A stretch of 6,739 nucleotides of DNA from Gammaproteobacteria bacterium (GCA_026197015.1 JAPHRB010000040.1:1-6739), one strand, 5' to 3'. Shown: positions 1 through 6,239, numbered from the stretch's first letter. The notes: generated from the sequence alone by a model not told the origin. Translations and numbers: made by a program.

Positions 1-40
1 CTGTTTTGAAATTAATGAGATGCTGTTAGTTGTTTATGCA

Positions 41-62
41 TTCCCACGCAGGAGCGTGGGAA
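41..62. repeat. REP-like palindromic hairpin
   Basis: A perfect inverted repeat, TTCCCACGC / GCGTGGGAA, encloses a 4-base AGGA loop and is followed by CGAGATAA. The 9-bp GC-rich stem is directly visible. From general knowledge, hairpins of the form TTCCCACGC-n-GCGTGGGAACGAG recur as dispersed intergenic repeats in many proteobacteria. That this is one of such a family is inference, because only one copy lies in the window. It lacks a following T-run on either strand, so it is not a typical intrinsic terminator. Confidence 0.6.
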
Positions 63-129
63 CGAGATAATTTAATCATCTTACGGCCCGGCAGAAGCGA
101 GCCAGGAGCGGTTAAACGAAGGCCAAAGT

Positions 130-164
130 CATTTCAGTTATTGACTGCCCCAAGGCATGAAATG
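130..164. repeat. Nested imperfect palindrome
   Basis: The outer arms CATTTCA (130-136) and TGAAATG (158-164) are exact inverted complements. Inside, TGCC (146-149) and GGCA (154-157) form a second stem with a CCAA loop that abuts the right outer arm. A 9-base bulge (137-145) sits on the left side only. It could fold as a cruciform or RNA hairpin. There is no T-run beside it, so terminator function for the tld operon is not supported. It may belong to a degenerate mobile sequence filling 63-222. Confidence 0.4.
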
Positions 165-204
165 AAGGTAGTTTCACAGAGAAGAAAACATCGTGATTAA
201 CAGG

Positions 205-222
205 CTTAACTTAGTGCCATTC
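205..222. mobile_element. Possible solo IS4-like terminal inverted repeat
   Basis: Read on the minus strand this is GAATGGCACTAAGTTAAG. It resembles, from memory, the terminal repeats of IS4-type insertion sequences (the E. coli IS4 end has a similar AATG...AGTTAAG pattern). No matching second end and no transposase gene are seen in the window, so at most this is a remnant, or the edge of an element lying to the left. The match was made by recall, without a search. Confidence 0.25.
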
Positions 223-255
223 TTTTCAGGGCACAATTGTTTCTAATATTTCCAG

Positions 256-271
256 ACTCTATTATTAGAGT
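256..271. other. Weak hairpin downstream of tldE
   Basis: ACTCTA (256-261) and TAGAGT (266-271) pair perfectly around a TTAT loop, about 40 bases past the tldE stop codon. The stem is AT-rich and no U-tract follows on the minus strand, so it is a poor intrinsic terminator. It is listed because it is the nearest symmetrical structure to the operon's 3' end. No other gene or RNA signal is seen in 223-309. Confidence 0.2.
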
Positions 272-309
272 GTGTGCTCTTTGTTCCTGATGATTTATCC
301 TGATTAAGT

Positions 310-1650
310 CTATAGCGTAAAACACATGTCTTTAACCAATACACCGGGTAGTTTTAAACTGCTATTTGACCGTTGTCCATAAGTGCTTGAATCGAGAATA
401 AGTTCACGTTCGGTTGTTAAGCCAAGTAAGTTTGTGCCGAATAAATCATAAATACTGTCATCAAAACGCATCACATTTAGCGGTGCCTGTATCTCGCCGT
501 TTTCTACCCAGAAACAGGCAAAGCGAGTCATGCCGGTTAGCTGGCAGGCATTACGATCTGAAAAGTTTAGATACCAGAGATTGTTTATATACAGGCCGGT
601 GCCTAGTTCACTTAGTATTTTTTCTTCTGCCAGGTCACCAGCGGCGAGATCTAAAGCGCACGGGTATTCGCTACCGGCATTTATTTCACTGCTGTATTCC
701 ATCGCGCTGCGTGGGTTTACTAAACAGTCTTTATAATGTCCGTTTTTAATGAGTTGAACTTGTTCCGGTTTGATAAAACCGCTGTCGGTAAAAACCGGGG
801 CGAGGCCACGGGCATGATGTTCGCGAAGAGAGATGCTGCTGGACAGTTTTTTGGCCGGTGTGTTGGCCGGGCTGGGATCCTGTTCTAACATCTGAATCAA
901 CGGTGTGCTTTTAGTGCGATGACTTTTCAAGCCAAAACCACCCCAGGACAACATACCCATAATTTCCTCTACAGCTGAAGGTGCAAGATAGGCGCGATAT
1001 GAACCGGGGTTTATGGTTTTTGCTGGTTTGGCTAAAACCGCTAACTGACGTTTACAGTTTTTGATTTTAGCTAACAGTTTATCTTGCTGCCAGTCAAAAC
1101 CGGCGTAGTTACTTTTTACTGCTTTATCTTTTGTCAGGTAACAGCTCCAGTCGAAATTAAAATTCGCACTGCTATGCCAGTTGCGTTGTCCCATTGAATT
1201 GGCGAAACCGACATACTGGCTGCCGTTGGCAAAGATACCCACCAGATCTAAATCTCTGCCAGCCTGTAATATCTGTTCTATTGCGGCGTGGCTATTTATC
1301 ACTTCGGCATCATGATGATATTCGGTGTTGTTGATTTCGGTGGCAAAACTAAGGTAAGGGTCTTCAGGCAAAAACGCCCGTTGTTCACGGAGTTTTTTCA
1401 GGGTGCTTGTGAGTTGTTTAATATCCTGTTGCATATCACCGGCAAGTTCGATACAGGCTTCTGCATGGCGTTTGCCTTCGATAAGGTCGAGGTAGAGGCT
1501 GCGTTGTGATACGCAGCCGGCCTGCCGAACCTTATTGTTGTTAAGGCGTACGAAGTCAGAATCTTCGCCTTCGAAGTTGAGTAATAATTGTTCGTCACCT
1601 GTTAGTTGTTTAAACAGTGTTTCGCTCAGTTCATAAAAATAATTTTGCAT
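310..1650 (-). CDS. tldE: TldE/PmbA-type subunit of TldD/E metallopeptidase
   Basis: This 446-residue protein matches the usual length of TldE (PmbA), the partner of TldD in a heterodimeric cytosolic peptidase. In characterised systems the complex degrades unfolded peptides and trims peptide natural products such as microcin B17. TldE subunits lack the metal-binding motif, and no HExxxH occurs here. Family features visible include the central segment starting PGSYRAYLAPSAVEEIMG (215-232) and the C-terminal W-V-E-N-G-E-I motif (381-387) followed by P-L-N-V. The start is well fixed: ATG overlaps the tldD stop as TAATG, and GGAGGT lies 8 bases upstream, so the two are almost certainly co-transcribed and translationally coupled. 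Overall wording differs from the E. coli PmbA I remember, suggesting a divergent branch; the symbol reflects family and position rather than proven orthology. The TAG stop is preceded by the short C-terminus DMCFTL. Confidence 0.9.
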   Translation of the reverse strand: MQNYFYELSETLFKQLTGDEQLLLNFEGEDSDFVRLNNNKVRQAGCVSQRSLYLDLIEGKRHAEACIELAGDMQQDIKQLTSTLKKLREQRAFLPEDPYLSFATEINNTEYHHDAEVINSHAAIEQILQAGRDLDLVGIFANGSQYVGFANSMGQRNWHSSANFNFDWSCYLTKDKAVKSNYAGFDWQQDKLLAKIKNCKRQLAVLAKPAKTINPGSYRAYLAPSAVEEIMGMLSWGGFGLKSHRTKSTPLIQMLEQDPSPANTPAKKLSSSISLREHHARGLAPVFTDSGFIKPEQVQLIKNGHYKDCLVNPRSAMEYSSEINAGSEYPCALDLAAGDLAEEKILSELGTGLYINNLWYLNFSDRNACQLTGMTRFACFWVENGEIQAPLNVMRFDDSIYDLFGTNLLGLTTERELILDSSTYGQRSNSSLKLPGVLVKDMCFTL

Positions 1651-1664
1651 TACACCGCACCTCC
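1648..1664 (-). promoter_or_regulatory. tldD-tldE TAATG junction with strong SD
   Basis: On the minus strand the tldD stop TAA and the tldE start ATG share one base (1650). A GGAGGT Shine-Dalgarno (1659-1664) lies inside the tldD C-terminal codons, 8 bases from the ATG. This arrangement decides the tldE start and points to coupled, roughly stoichiometric synthesis, as expected for two subunits of one complex. Confidence 0.85.
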
Positions 1665-3107
1665 AAACACATCAACGTCACTGAAGTGACAGGTTGGAGA
1701 GGCATGGCCAACATAGATGGCCTGGTTTGGTTCACCCTTGCCGCAGTTGGTGACACCTTGCACCTGAAAGCTATCGGTATTGCCGACTGCAGCTAAATTA
1801 CGCCAGAAGGTGGCGGATATGCCGCGATAGTTCGGGTTGCGAACCAGGCCTTTCAGTTCGCCGTTTTTTATAACCCGACCCAGTTCGCAGCCAAACTGAA
1901 ACTTGTTGCGGCTGTCGTCGATAGACCATGAACGATTGGTTTCCATATATACACCGTGTTCGATATTCGCGATCATATCCGCGACAGGGGTCTCGCCGGG
2001 TTCAACATTGAGGTTTGCCATGCGATCGATGGGCGGGCGAAACCAGTCTGCCTGACGTGCGTTGGCTACACCCTGCATTTGCGCGCGTGCCTGTGAGCTA
2101 TTACCGCCGAGTGGCCGTTGTAAGATGCCATTACGGATGATGTGCTCGCGCTGTGCAGCTGTGCCTTCATCATCGTAGGCGTAACTGGCGAGTTGTTCTG
2201 TACGATTCGGGTCGAATGTAACATTGAGCAGGTCGGAGCCATAACGGTAACTTCCGAACATGTCCTGGCTGACGAAACTGGTACCGGCGTAGTTTCGCTC
2301 ATCACCGAGTATACGATCGAGCTCTAACGGGTGGCCGATGCTTTCGTGTATCTGTAAGGTCATCTGGCTGGGTGCTAATACCAGGTCCATCTTGCCATGG
2401 GGGCATTCGTCCGCACTTAATAAAGCCACTGCCTGTTCGGCCAGCGTTGTTGCTTCGTGGGGAAAATTAAGCAGCTCTAATTGTTCCAGACCACCCTGAC
2501 GAGAACTTTGTGATCCACCGCCGGTTCGGGTCTGGGTGATTGAGCCTTTATTGGCAACGGCCTCCAGGCCGGGATGAATATAATGAAAACGTTGTTCTAT
2601 ATGTGCACCGGCACTGCTGGTTAATAAGGTGTCTGTACAACGCCTGCCGAGGTAAGCCTGCCAGTCTACGATGCTGTCATTTATTTTTAACGCTTTGTTG
2701 GCATCTTGCAGCAGCGATATTTTTTCATTGAGCGCCAGGTTATCCCAGGATTCTTTCACAGGCGTTTCATAAAACGCTGTATTTTCAGGGCGGGGGTAAT
2801 CGCTGGCTGTTAACAGGCTTTTGCCGGCGCTCTGTTTTGCCCATTCACTGGCCTGGGCAGCGGCTTTTGTTAAACCGTTAATACTGAGATCACTGGTTGC
2901 AGCATAACCGCAGCCATCACCGATAACAAAGGTAAGCAACGCGCCACGCGCCTGCTGGTTATATACTGGTTGCATGATACCCTGTCGTACACTGATCGAT
3001 TCGTGTTTCTCATCGGTTAATCGTAGGCTCCAGAAATCTACATCGGCTGCAATGCTGTGCACTATGTTCTGGAAGGTCTTTGCTACCTGGTTAAGGTCGT
3101 GGTTCAT
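1650..3107 (-). CDS. tldD: TldD-type zinc metallopeptidase, catalytic subunit
   Basis: The 485-residue product is the catalytic subunit of a TldD/E (family M103, formerly U62) peptidase. The metal site is visible: H254-E255-S-I-G-H259 (HExxxH) in the segment LQIHESIGHPLELDR, and C455 in TNCGKGEP near the C-terminus. In E. coli TldD, two histidines of this motif and one C-terminal Cys bind zinc, so the site looks intact. The C-terminus ends in DVFGGAV, typical of the family. An in-frame TAA lies immediately before the ATG, so no longer start is possible; upstream only a weak GAGAC-like ribosome site is seen. The motif context (HESIGHPLELDRILG) differs from the HEAVGHGLEGD pattern of classical enterobacterial TldD, suggesting a separate clade. 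It is the first gene of a two-gene operon with tldE. Substrate is unknown; no precursor peptide gene is seen next to it. Confidence 0.93.
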   Translation of the reverse strand: MNHDLNQVAKTFQNIVHSIAADVDFWSLRLTDEKHESISVRQGIMQPVYNQQARGALLTFVIGDGCGYAATSDLSINGLTKAAAQASEWAKQSAGKSLLTASDYPRPENTAFYETPVKESWDNLALNEKISLLQDANKALKINDSIVDWQAYLGRRCTDTLLTSSAGAHIEQRFHYIHPGLEAVANKGSITQTRTGGGSQSSRQGGLEQLELLNFPHEATTLAEQAVALLSADECPHGKMDLVLAPSQMTLQIHESIGHPLELDRILGDERNYAGTSFVSQDMFGSYRYGSDLLNVTFDPNRTEQLASYAYDDEGTAAQREHIIRNGILQRPLGGNSSQARAQMQGVANARQADWFRPPIDRMANLNVEPGETPVADMIANIEHGVYMETNRSWSIDDSRNKFQFGCELGRVIKNGELKGLVRNPNYRGISATFWRNLAAVGNTDSFQVQGVTNCGKGEPNQAIYVGHASPTCHFSDVDVFGGAV

Positions 3108-3151
3108 TTAATAGTCTCGTAAATACGTTTAAGCTGTGGTCGACACGGAGG

Positions 3152-3180
3152 TTGAATATTAACATTCTTAAACATATGGT
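3152..3180 (+). promoter_or_regulatory. Candidate sigma-70 promoter for the 118-residue gene
   Basis: TTGAAT (3152-3157) and TATGGT (3175-3180) are separated by exactly 17 bases, and lie 34 bases before the ATG at 3215. Each hexamer matches 4 of 6 consensus bases. This is the best pair I see in the 107-base divergent gap, but it is only a consensus-based guess. I see no convincing counterpart for tldD on the other strand. Confidence 0.3.
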
Positions 3181-3214
3181 GGTGATTAATACAGGCTTCT
3201 AATAAAATGAATGC

Positions 3215-3571
3215 ATGAATATATCTGATATTAAAAATAATTTACAACAACTGCATGAAATACTGAAGAATCACCAGAGTATTGAAACTGCCTGGCTAGA
3301 AGATCTTATCGAGCTTTGTGATGCCGGTGATGAGCTGGCACTTTATAGAGAACTCAATTCTAAACACATGTGGGGCGGGGCGGGTTCTGTTGCTAATGAA
3401 GCGCTGGCTGATAACACTGGCAGTGAAGACTGGATCTGGAATGCTGAGATTCAGCAGTTTCGAGAGTTGATGATTGAACTGGGTCAGCACTTAATGCAGC
3501 GAGGTAACGCCTATCCAGATATATCTTCCTGGTTACTGGCTTTTAATAACTGGAATCAGTCAGGTCAGTAG
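3215..3571 (+). CDS. Conserved-looking hypothetical protein, 118 aa
   Basis: I do not recognise the family. The product is a short, acidic, soluble-looking protein without signal peptide or membrane segment. The N-terminal half reads as helical (leucine/isoleucine spaced through residues 4-47). A central motif W53-G-G-A-G-S58 is followed by acidic residues and D72-W-I-W75, and the C-terminal part is again helical (79-96), ending with W106 and W113. Six tryptophans in 118 residues is high and suggests a folded, interacting protein. An in-frame TAA lies four codons upstream (3203), so ATG 3215 is the only plausible ATG. The Shine-Dalgarno is poor, and two nearby ATGs in other frames (3207, 3211) do not open long frames. 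It is divergent from tldD across a short shared gap, which may hint at common regulation but proves nothing. It is convergent with the DUF4124 gene, 41 bases away. Confidence 0.75.
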   Translation: MNISDIKNNLQQLHEILKNHQSIETAWLEDLIELCDAGDELALYRELNSKHMWGGAGSVANEALADNTGSEDWIWNAEIQQFRELMIELGQHLMQRGNAYPDISSWLLAFNNWNQSGQ

Positions 3572-3612
3572 GGCGTTTCTACACAAGGTATTAATCGGTC
3601 TATTTTTTATGC

Positions 3613-4329
3613 TTAATCTAAAATTTTTCTCAATTCTTTCATATTCTCCTTACTATGCTCACGGTTAATTTTATTGAGTTTTTCCTGATGCTCTTTTTTA
3701 ATTTTTCTCTGTTCTTCTTTTTGTCTTTTACTTAATGGCCGATAAGAGTTTGGTGTTACGTTAACGCTTCTATTAACCGCGCCATCTCTGTAGCCGACTT
3801 GATGTTGATTACACGTTGCACTAGCTGGGTTACGCTGGCATGGTGATAATGTATTGTCGAGTTTTTCCTGTGTTTCCCTGGCTAACTTAAACCTTTCTCC
3901 GCCTGCCTGTATATCACGCTGTCTTCTCCTGGCAGCGTATTTATTGGATAGCTCATTAGACCTTGCAGCATTATCCATTTTTTTCTGAAACATAGCTTGA
4001 TCGCTGGCCGCTTTATTGCGTTCTCTCTGATCCGCTTTTTTAAACATGTTGGAAACAGCTCTACGTTTGTCAACAGCGCTGGATGCAGGTTTGGTGCTTT
4101 TTTTAGTATATTCACCTGCGCCAGAAGAAGGTCTTGATGTGGTTTTTCCGCTATCGTAAATATTGACAGATTGCTTGTTTTTTACAGTCACAGGTCTGTC
4201 ACCGTAATGTACATTGCCGGCTTCATCAGTCCATTTATAAAACTCCGCATTCGCAGGAAAGTGAGCGACTAATACAGATAAAAAAATAAGCCTAACGATA
4301 TAGCTTTTAAACATTGGAATTTTTCTCAT
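3613..4329 (-). CDS. DUF4124 domain-containing exported basic protein
   Basis: This 238-residue protein starts with a signal peptide: basic start, hydrophobic stretch roughly 11-24, and likely cleavage after A-N-A28. The mature N-terminus EFYKWTDEAGNVHYGDRP (29-46) is the DUF4124 signature, a small beta-rich module common in exported gammaproteobacterial proteins and of unknown function. The rest is a long, low-complexity, strongly basic tail rich in Lys, Arg, Gln and Glu, ending in a probable charged helix or coiled coil (201-237). Two cysteines, C164 and C173, could form a periplasmic disulfide. The ATG used has no good Shine-Dalgarno; M6 (MFKSYIV...) gives a more typical signal peptide and may be the true start. 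It stands alone on the minus strand between the NTF2-like gene (131-base gap) and the convergent 118-residue gene. A structural or envelope-binding role is a guess from charge only. Confidence 0.85.
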   Translation of the reverse strand: MRKIPMFKSYIVRLIFLSVLVAHFPANAEFYKWTDEAGNVHYGDRPVTVKNKQSVNIYDSGKTTSRPSSGAGEYTKKSTKPASSAVDKRRAVSNMFKKADQRERNKAASDQAMFQKKMDNAARSNELSNKYAARRRQRDIQAGGERFKLARETQEKLDNTLSPCQRNPASATCNQHQVGYRDGAVNRSVNVTPNSYRPLSKRQKEEQRKIKKEHQEKLNKINREHSKENMKELRKILD

Positions 4330-4395
4330 AAATTAAAGGGGGCGAAGTCAAACTATGCGCTAACACCAACTTCAACTTAGCTGCACTATTAATAT

Positions 4396-4439
4396 AGACA
4401 AAACTACCCGGCTTGACTCCGACCCCAAATACTTTGTCT
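4396..4439. repeat. Small inverted repeat around a GGGGTCGGAGTCAA motif
   Basis: AGACAAA (4396-4402) and TTTGTCT (4433-4439) are exact inverted arms. Between them, the minus strand reads ATTTGGGGTCGGAGTCAA (4413-4430). From memory, similar GGGGTCGGAGTCAA/GGGGTCAGAGT strings are dispersed in proteobacterial genomes, often beside IS200-like or RAYT transposases. No transposase is present here, so calling it a REP/IS200-type relic is inference. It lies between the DUF4124 and NTF2-like genes; no clear promoter or terminator is seen in 4330-4460. Confidence 0.35.
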
Positions 4440-4460
4440 TCTGGTTATTCTTAATTGAAA

Positions 4461-4859
4461 CTAATCAAAAAGGCCATCATGTTTTGCTTCATCTTCGGGT
4501 AATATCCGTTCCTGCACCAGTCTCCATTCTGCATCATCTTCTTTCTCTAATAGTATTTCGATGCCTTGCGCATTTATTTTGCCGTCATTTGCTTCTACGG
4601 TTTCAAATGTTTTAAACATAATGTGAGTTAGTGTACTTATGAGGGGTTTATAACCTTTGTAACTAATGCTTTTTAATACATTGTCCTGAAACTCGTGTAA
4701 CGTTTGTGCGGCCCAGTCATCATAACCAATATTCTCATAACCGGGCACACCTCGTAAGGTGACTTTTTTTGATATGAGATTCATATGTGCTGCATGATCT
4801 TTATTAGCGGCTGTAGTGATTGCTTTTTCTAACCATTGTTTGGCGATTTCTTCAGACAT
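4461..4859 (-). CDS. Small NTF2-like/SnoaL-like protein (probable), 132 aa
   Basis: The 132-residue product has the size and pattern of a single NTF2-like (SnoaL-type) domain. It has an N-terminal helix with W9 (residues 1-20), a second helical part around D47-D48-W49-A-A-Q, then alternating strands ISTLTHIMFKTFETVEA (74-90), INAQGIEILLEKE (95-107) and W112-R-L-V-Q-E-R-I-L (112-120). That last run is typical of the final strand, where such proteins read 'gxWrlvqer'. There is no signal peptide or membrane segment, so it is probably cytosolic. Catalytic or ligand-binding function cannot be assigned. The start is supported by AGGA (4866-4869) six bases before the ATG. The fold is my reading of sequence pattern, not a search result; an unclassified conserved hypothetical is the alternative. 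It may be co-directional with the DUF4124 gene but the gap makes an operon uncertain. Confidence 0.75.
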   Translation of the reverse strand: MSEEIAKQWLEKAITTAANKDHAAHMNLISKKVTLRGVPGYENIGYDDWAAQTLHEFQDNVLKSISYKGYKPLISTLTHIMFKTFETVEANDGKINAQGIEILLEKEDDAEWRLVQERILPEDEAKHDGLFD

Positions 4860-4923
4860 TGAGCATCCTGTTTTTTGGTGGAGTTATTAATGTATATGTG
4901 GGTTCTGGTAACATTTACTGACC

Positions 4924-4977
4924 ATTATAACTAAGACACCCATAATAAGAATTATAACTAAGACACCCATAATAAGA
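4924..4977. repeat. Perfect 27-bp tandem duplication
   Basis: Two identical, directly abutting 27-bp units occupy 4924-4950 and 4951-4977. Each begins ATTATAACTAAGACACCC and ends ATAATAAGA. The core GACACCCATA lies at 4935-4944 and 4962-4971. A diverged inverted copy of the core lies at 5020-5035. Perfect identity of the two units implies a recent duplication or active maintenance. The units have no spacer between them, so this is not a CRISPR array. Confidence 0.95.
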
Positions 4978-5019
4978 AACTAATAAAAACAAAGACTTAG
5001 CTTCTATGTGGATCTTTTG

Positions 5020-5035
5020 TTAGTATGGGTGTCCT
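5020..5035. repeat. Inverted, diverged copy of the 27-bp repeat core
   Basis: TTAGTATGGGTGTCCT here is the reverse complement of the core in the tandem units (TTATTATGGGTGTCTT when flipped), with 14 of 16 bases the same and the central TATGGGTGTC (5024-5033) exact. Together with the direct units it makes an imperfect inverted repeat spanning about 100 bases just before the lipoprotein gene, as in a small non-autonomous element, a REP cluster, or a regulatory hairpin. Confidence 0.75.
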
Positions 5036-5062
5036 GATAAGCTAAAATGAAAAGAAATTCAA

Positions 5063-5566
5063 ATGAAAGACTATATGCATCTGTTTGTTTTGTTATTGTT
5101 TCTACAAGCCTGTAGTGATGATGGAACTACAACTAACATTACGGAATTAGAAGGCTCATGGGGATCTACCTGTTTCTCTGGCGGGGTTAACTCATTTAAA
5201 ACAGTAATTAACTACCAGAGTAATAAAACCAATGTTCTGGTTAATACCTATTCTGACAATAACTGCTCTATAATAACGGCCTCAATTCCAGCAGAAGAAA
5301 CACAATTAGTTAATGAATCAACACTTGGTGTTACTTTTGAAATTGGCAACACAGTAACAACCATTAATGGCGCTAGTGCTAAAGAGCTAAACTATTACAA
5401 TAAAAACAATGAACTGGTGCCTAACATATATAAGTTAGACAATAATGATACAACTTTGTATTTTGGCTTAATTTGCCAGCCAGGCCTTATTAATCCTCAA
5501 ATGACATGTACAACTGATCGCCCAACAGAGTTAGAATATAACAATTATTTTACGAAAATTAACTAA
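5063..5566 (+). CDS. Hypothetical lipoprotein, 167 aa
   Basis: The N-terminus has a lipoprotein signal peptide: a short start, hydrophobic LFVLLLFL (7-14), and lipobox L14-Q-A-C17. Ser at +2 predicts outer-membrane sorting under the Lol rule. The mature 151 residues are rich in Asn, Thr and Ser and look mainly beta. A G31-S-W-G motif is followed by C37, and further Cys at 68, 138 and 149 allow two disulfides. 'Leu-x-Gly-x-Trp' near the start of the mature part recalls lipocalin-like or META-type small lipoproteins, but I cannot assign a family. ATG 5063 is chosen; M5 (5075) would also leave a usable signal peptide. Only a weak purine-rich ribosome site is seen. The gene is much AT-richer than tldD. 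It is preceded by a repeat cluster and followed by an attC-like dyad, consistent with an integron cassette gene. Confidence 0.85.
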   Translation: MKDYMHLFVLLLFLQACSDDGTTTNITELEGSWGSTCFSGGVNSFKTVINYQSNKTNVLVNTYSDNNCSIITASIPAEETQLVNESTLGVTFEIGNTVTTINGASAKELNYYNKNNELVPNIYKLDNNDTTLYFGLICQPGLINPQMTCTTDRPTELEYNNYFTKIN

Positions 5567-5590
5567 AACGTAAAAATATTCATTAGAAAT

Positions 5591-5662
5591 TTATAACTCG
5601 GATTAAGACGAATTCGTTTTCTGTATTGTTATGATGAAGCTGAGTTTAAGTTGTCGTTTGCG
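5591..5662 (+). other. Candidate attC-like site (degenerate) after the lipoprotein gene
   Basis: The left side reads TTATAAC (5591-5597), a 5-base spacer TCGGA, then TTAAGAC (5603-5609). The right side reads GTTTAA (5644-5649), a 6-base spacer GTTGTC, then GTTTGCG (5656-5662). The inner boxes pair over six bases with one unpaired G (5607) on the left, and the 5/6 spacers match the classical attC plan. Weak points: the outer boxes pair only over AAC/GTT, and GTTTGCG does not fit GTTRRRY. It lies between two same-strand genes, where a cassette junction would be expected. Confidence 0.33.
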
Positions 5663-5702
5663 CATAACTTGATTCTGATTCCATGTATTTATAGGTAATA
5701 AA

Positions 5703-6239
5703 ATGCTTAAGAGATTTATTGATGGTATCATTTTTGGTGGTGGCTTTGCCATTTCGTTCGTTTTTATCTGGTATCTTGCATCTTTCCTTATCTATCCCAT
5801 GTTTGCAGAATCTTATTCTGTGCAATACTCAAATGTAGAAACGCCAGGCATTAGTGAAAATAAAAATCTCACAATAGTAAACTCAAATGAGCCAGAAACA
5901 CCTTTTCATGAGTTAAGCCTGGAGCAAAAGATAAAAACAGCAAGTTTTATTGCTTTAGCAGAATATGAAGAATCGTTAAATGGTGAGCAATTACCGATCA
6001 TAAAAGAATTTTTAAAAGAAAATTCTAACTCAGAAATTTATTATAAAGTTGGTGACGAATATAAAACATACAGTAACTACTCTCAAACTGGTAATGATAC
6101 TAATTCTAAATTAATCATATTTTTTGTTGGTTCGCCAGCAACAATGAGATATTCAACAACTTATTCAGGTGATAGAATTCATAGCTTAGGCGGTATACCT
6201 GAAAAGTTACTGCGAGATAAGTGTAAAAAAAGCACATAA
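5703..6239 (+). CDS. Hypothetical single-pass membrane protein, 178 aa
   Basis: One strong hydrophobic segment near the N-terminus (about residues 9-33, FGGGFAISFVFIWYLASFLI within it) follows K3-R4, giving an inner-membrane anchor with the rest most likely periplasmic (N-in). A variable linker (35-66) leads to a conserved-looking domain: F68-H-E-L-S-L-E-Q-K-I then a helix with ALAEYE (84-89), Y113-Y-K-V-G-D-E-Y120, and the core I-I-F-F-V-G-S-P-A-T-M-R-Y (138-150) and Y154-S-G-D-R-I-H-S-L-G-G-I-P. I recall similar uncharacterised proteins in gammaproteobacteria such as Shewanella and Vibrio, but no function is known to me. The start is supported by AGGT (5693-5696) a few bases upstream of ATG. 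The gene is AT-rich like its neighbour. Its stop codon sits inside the left end of a second attC-like dyad, a common cassette arrangement. Confidence 0.85.
   Translation: MLKRFIDGIIFGGGFAISFVFIWYLASFLIYPMFAESYSVQYSNVETPGISENKNLTIVNSNEPETPFHELSLEQKIKTASFIALAEYEESLNGEQLPIIKEFLKENSNSEIYYKVGDEYKTYSNYSQTGNDTNSKLIIFFVGSPATMRYSTTYSGDRIHSLGGIPEKLLRDKCKKST

Noticed and set aside
414..749. Plus-strand 111-residue frame opposite tldE
   Set aside because: It is fully contained in a well-supported tldE coding region, and its translation has no recognisable motif and an improbable Arg/Cys/Ser-rich composition.
3568..3582. GTAG...CTAC hairpin after the 118-residue gene as a terminator
   Set aside because: The stem is only 4 bp and no T-run follows directly. 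The convergent gap of 41 bases shows no better structure.
3882..4115. Minus-strand 77-residue frame inside the DUF4124 gene
   Set aside because: It is an alternative frame of a gene with a clear signal peptide and domain; there is no ribosome site or motif of its own.
4924..4977. Tandem 27-bp repeats as a minimal CRISPR array
   Set aside because: The two units abut directly with no spacer, and no cas gene is present.
4984..5025. A third attC with GTTAGTA (5019-5025) as right box before the lipoprotein gene
   Set aside because: GTTAGTA is a fair outer box, but I found no inner box pairing with either TTATAAC (4952) or TAAAAAC (4984) on the left.
5017..5048. TTGTTA/TAAAAT as a promoter for the lipoprotein gene
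   Set aside because: Spacing is 20 bases for that pair; the alternative TTAGTA has 17 but matches poorly. The -10 would lie only 14 bases from the ATG, leaving almost no leader.
5608..5617. Perfect 10-bp palindrome ACGAATTCGT as an operator
   Set aside because: It is short, contains a common GAATTC core, has no second copy, and lies inside the candidate attC where it can be explained as part of the dyad.
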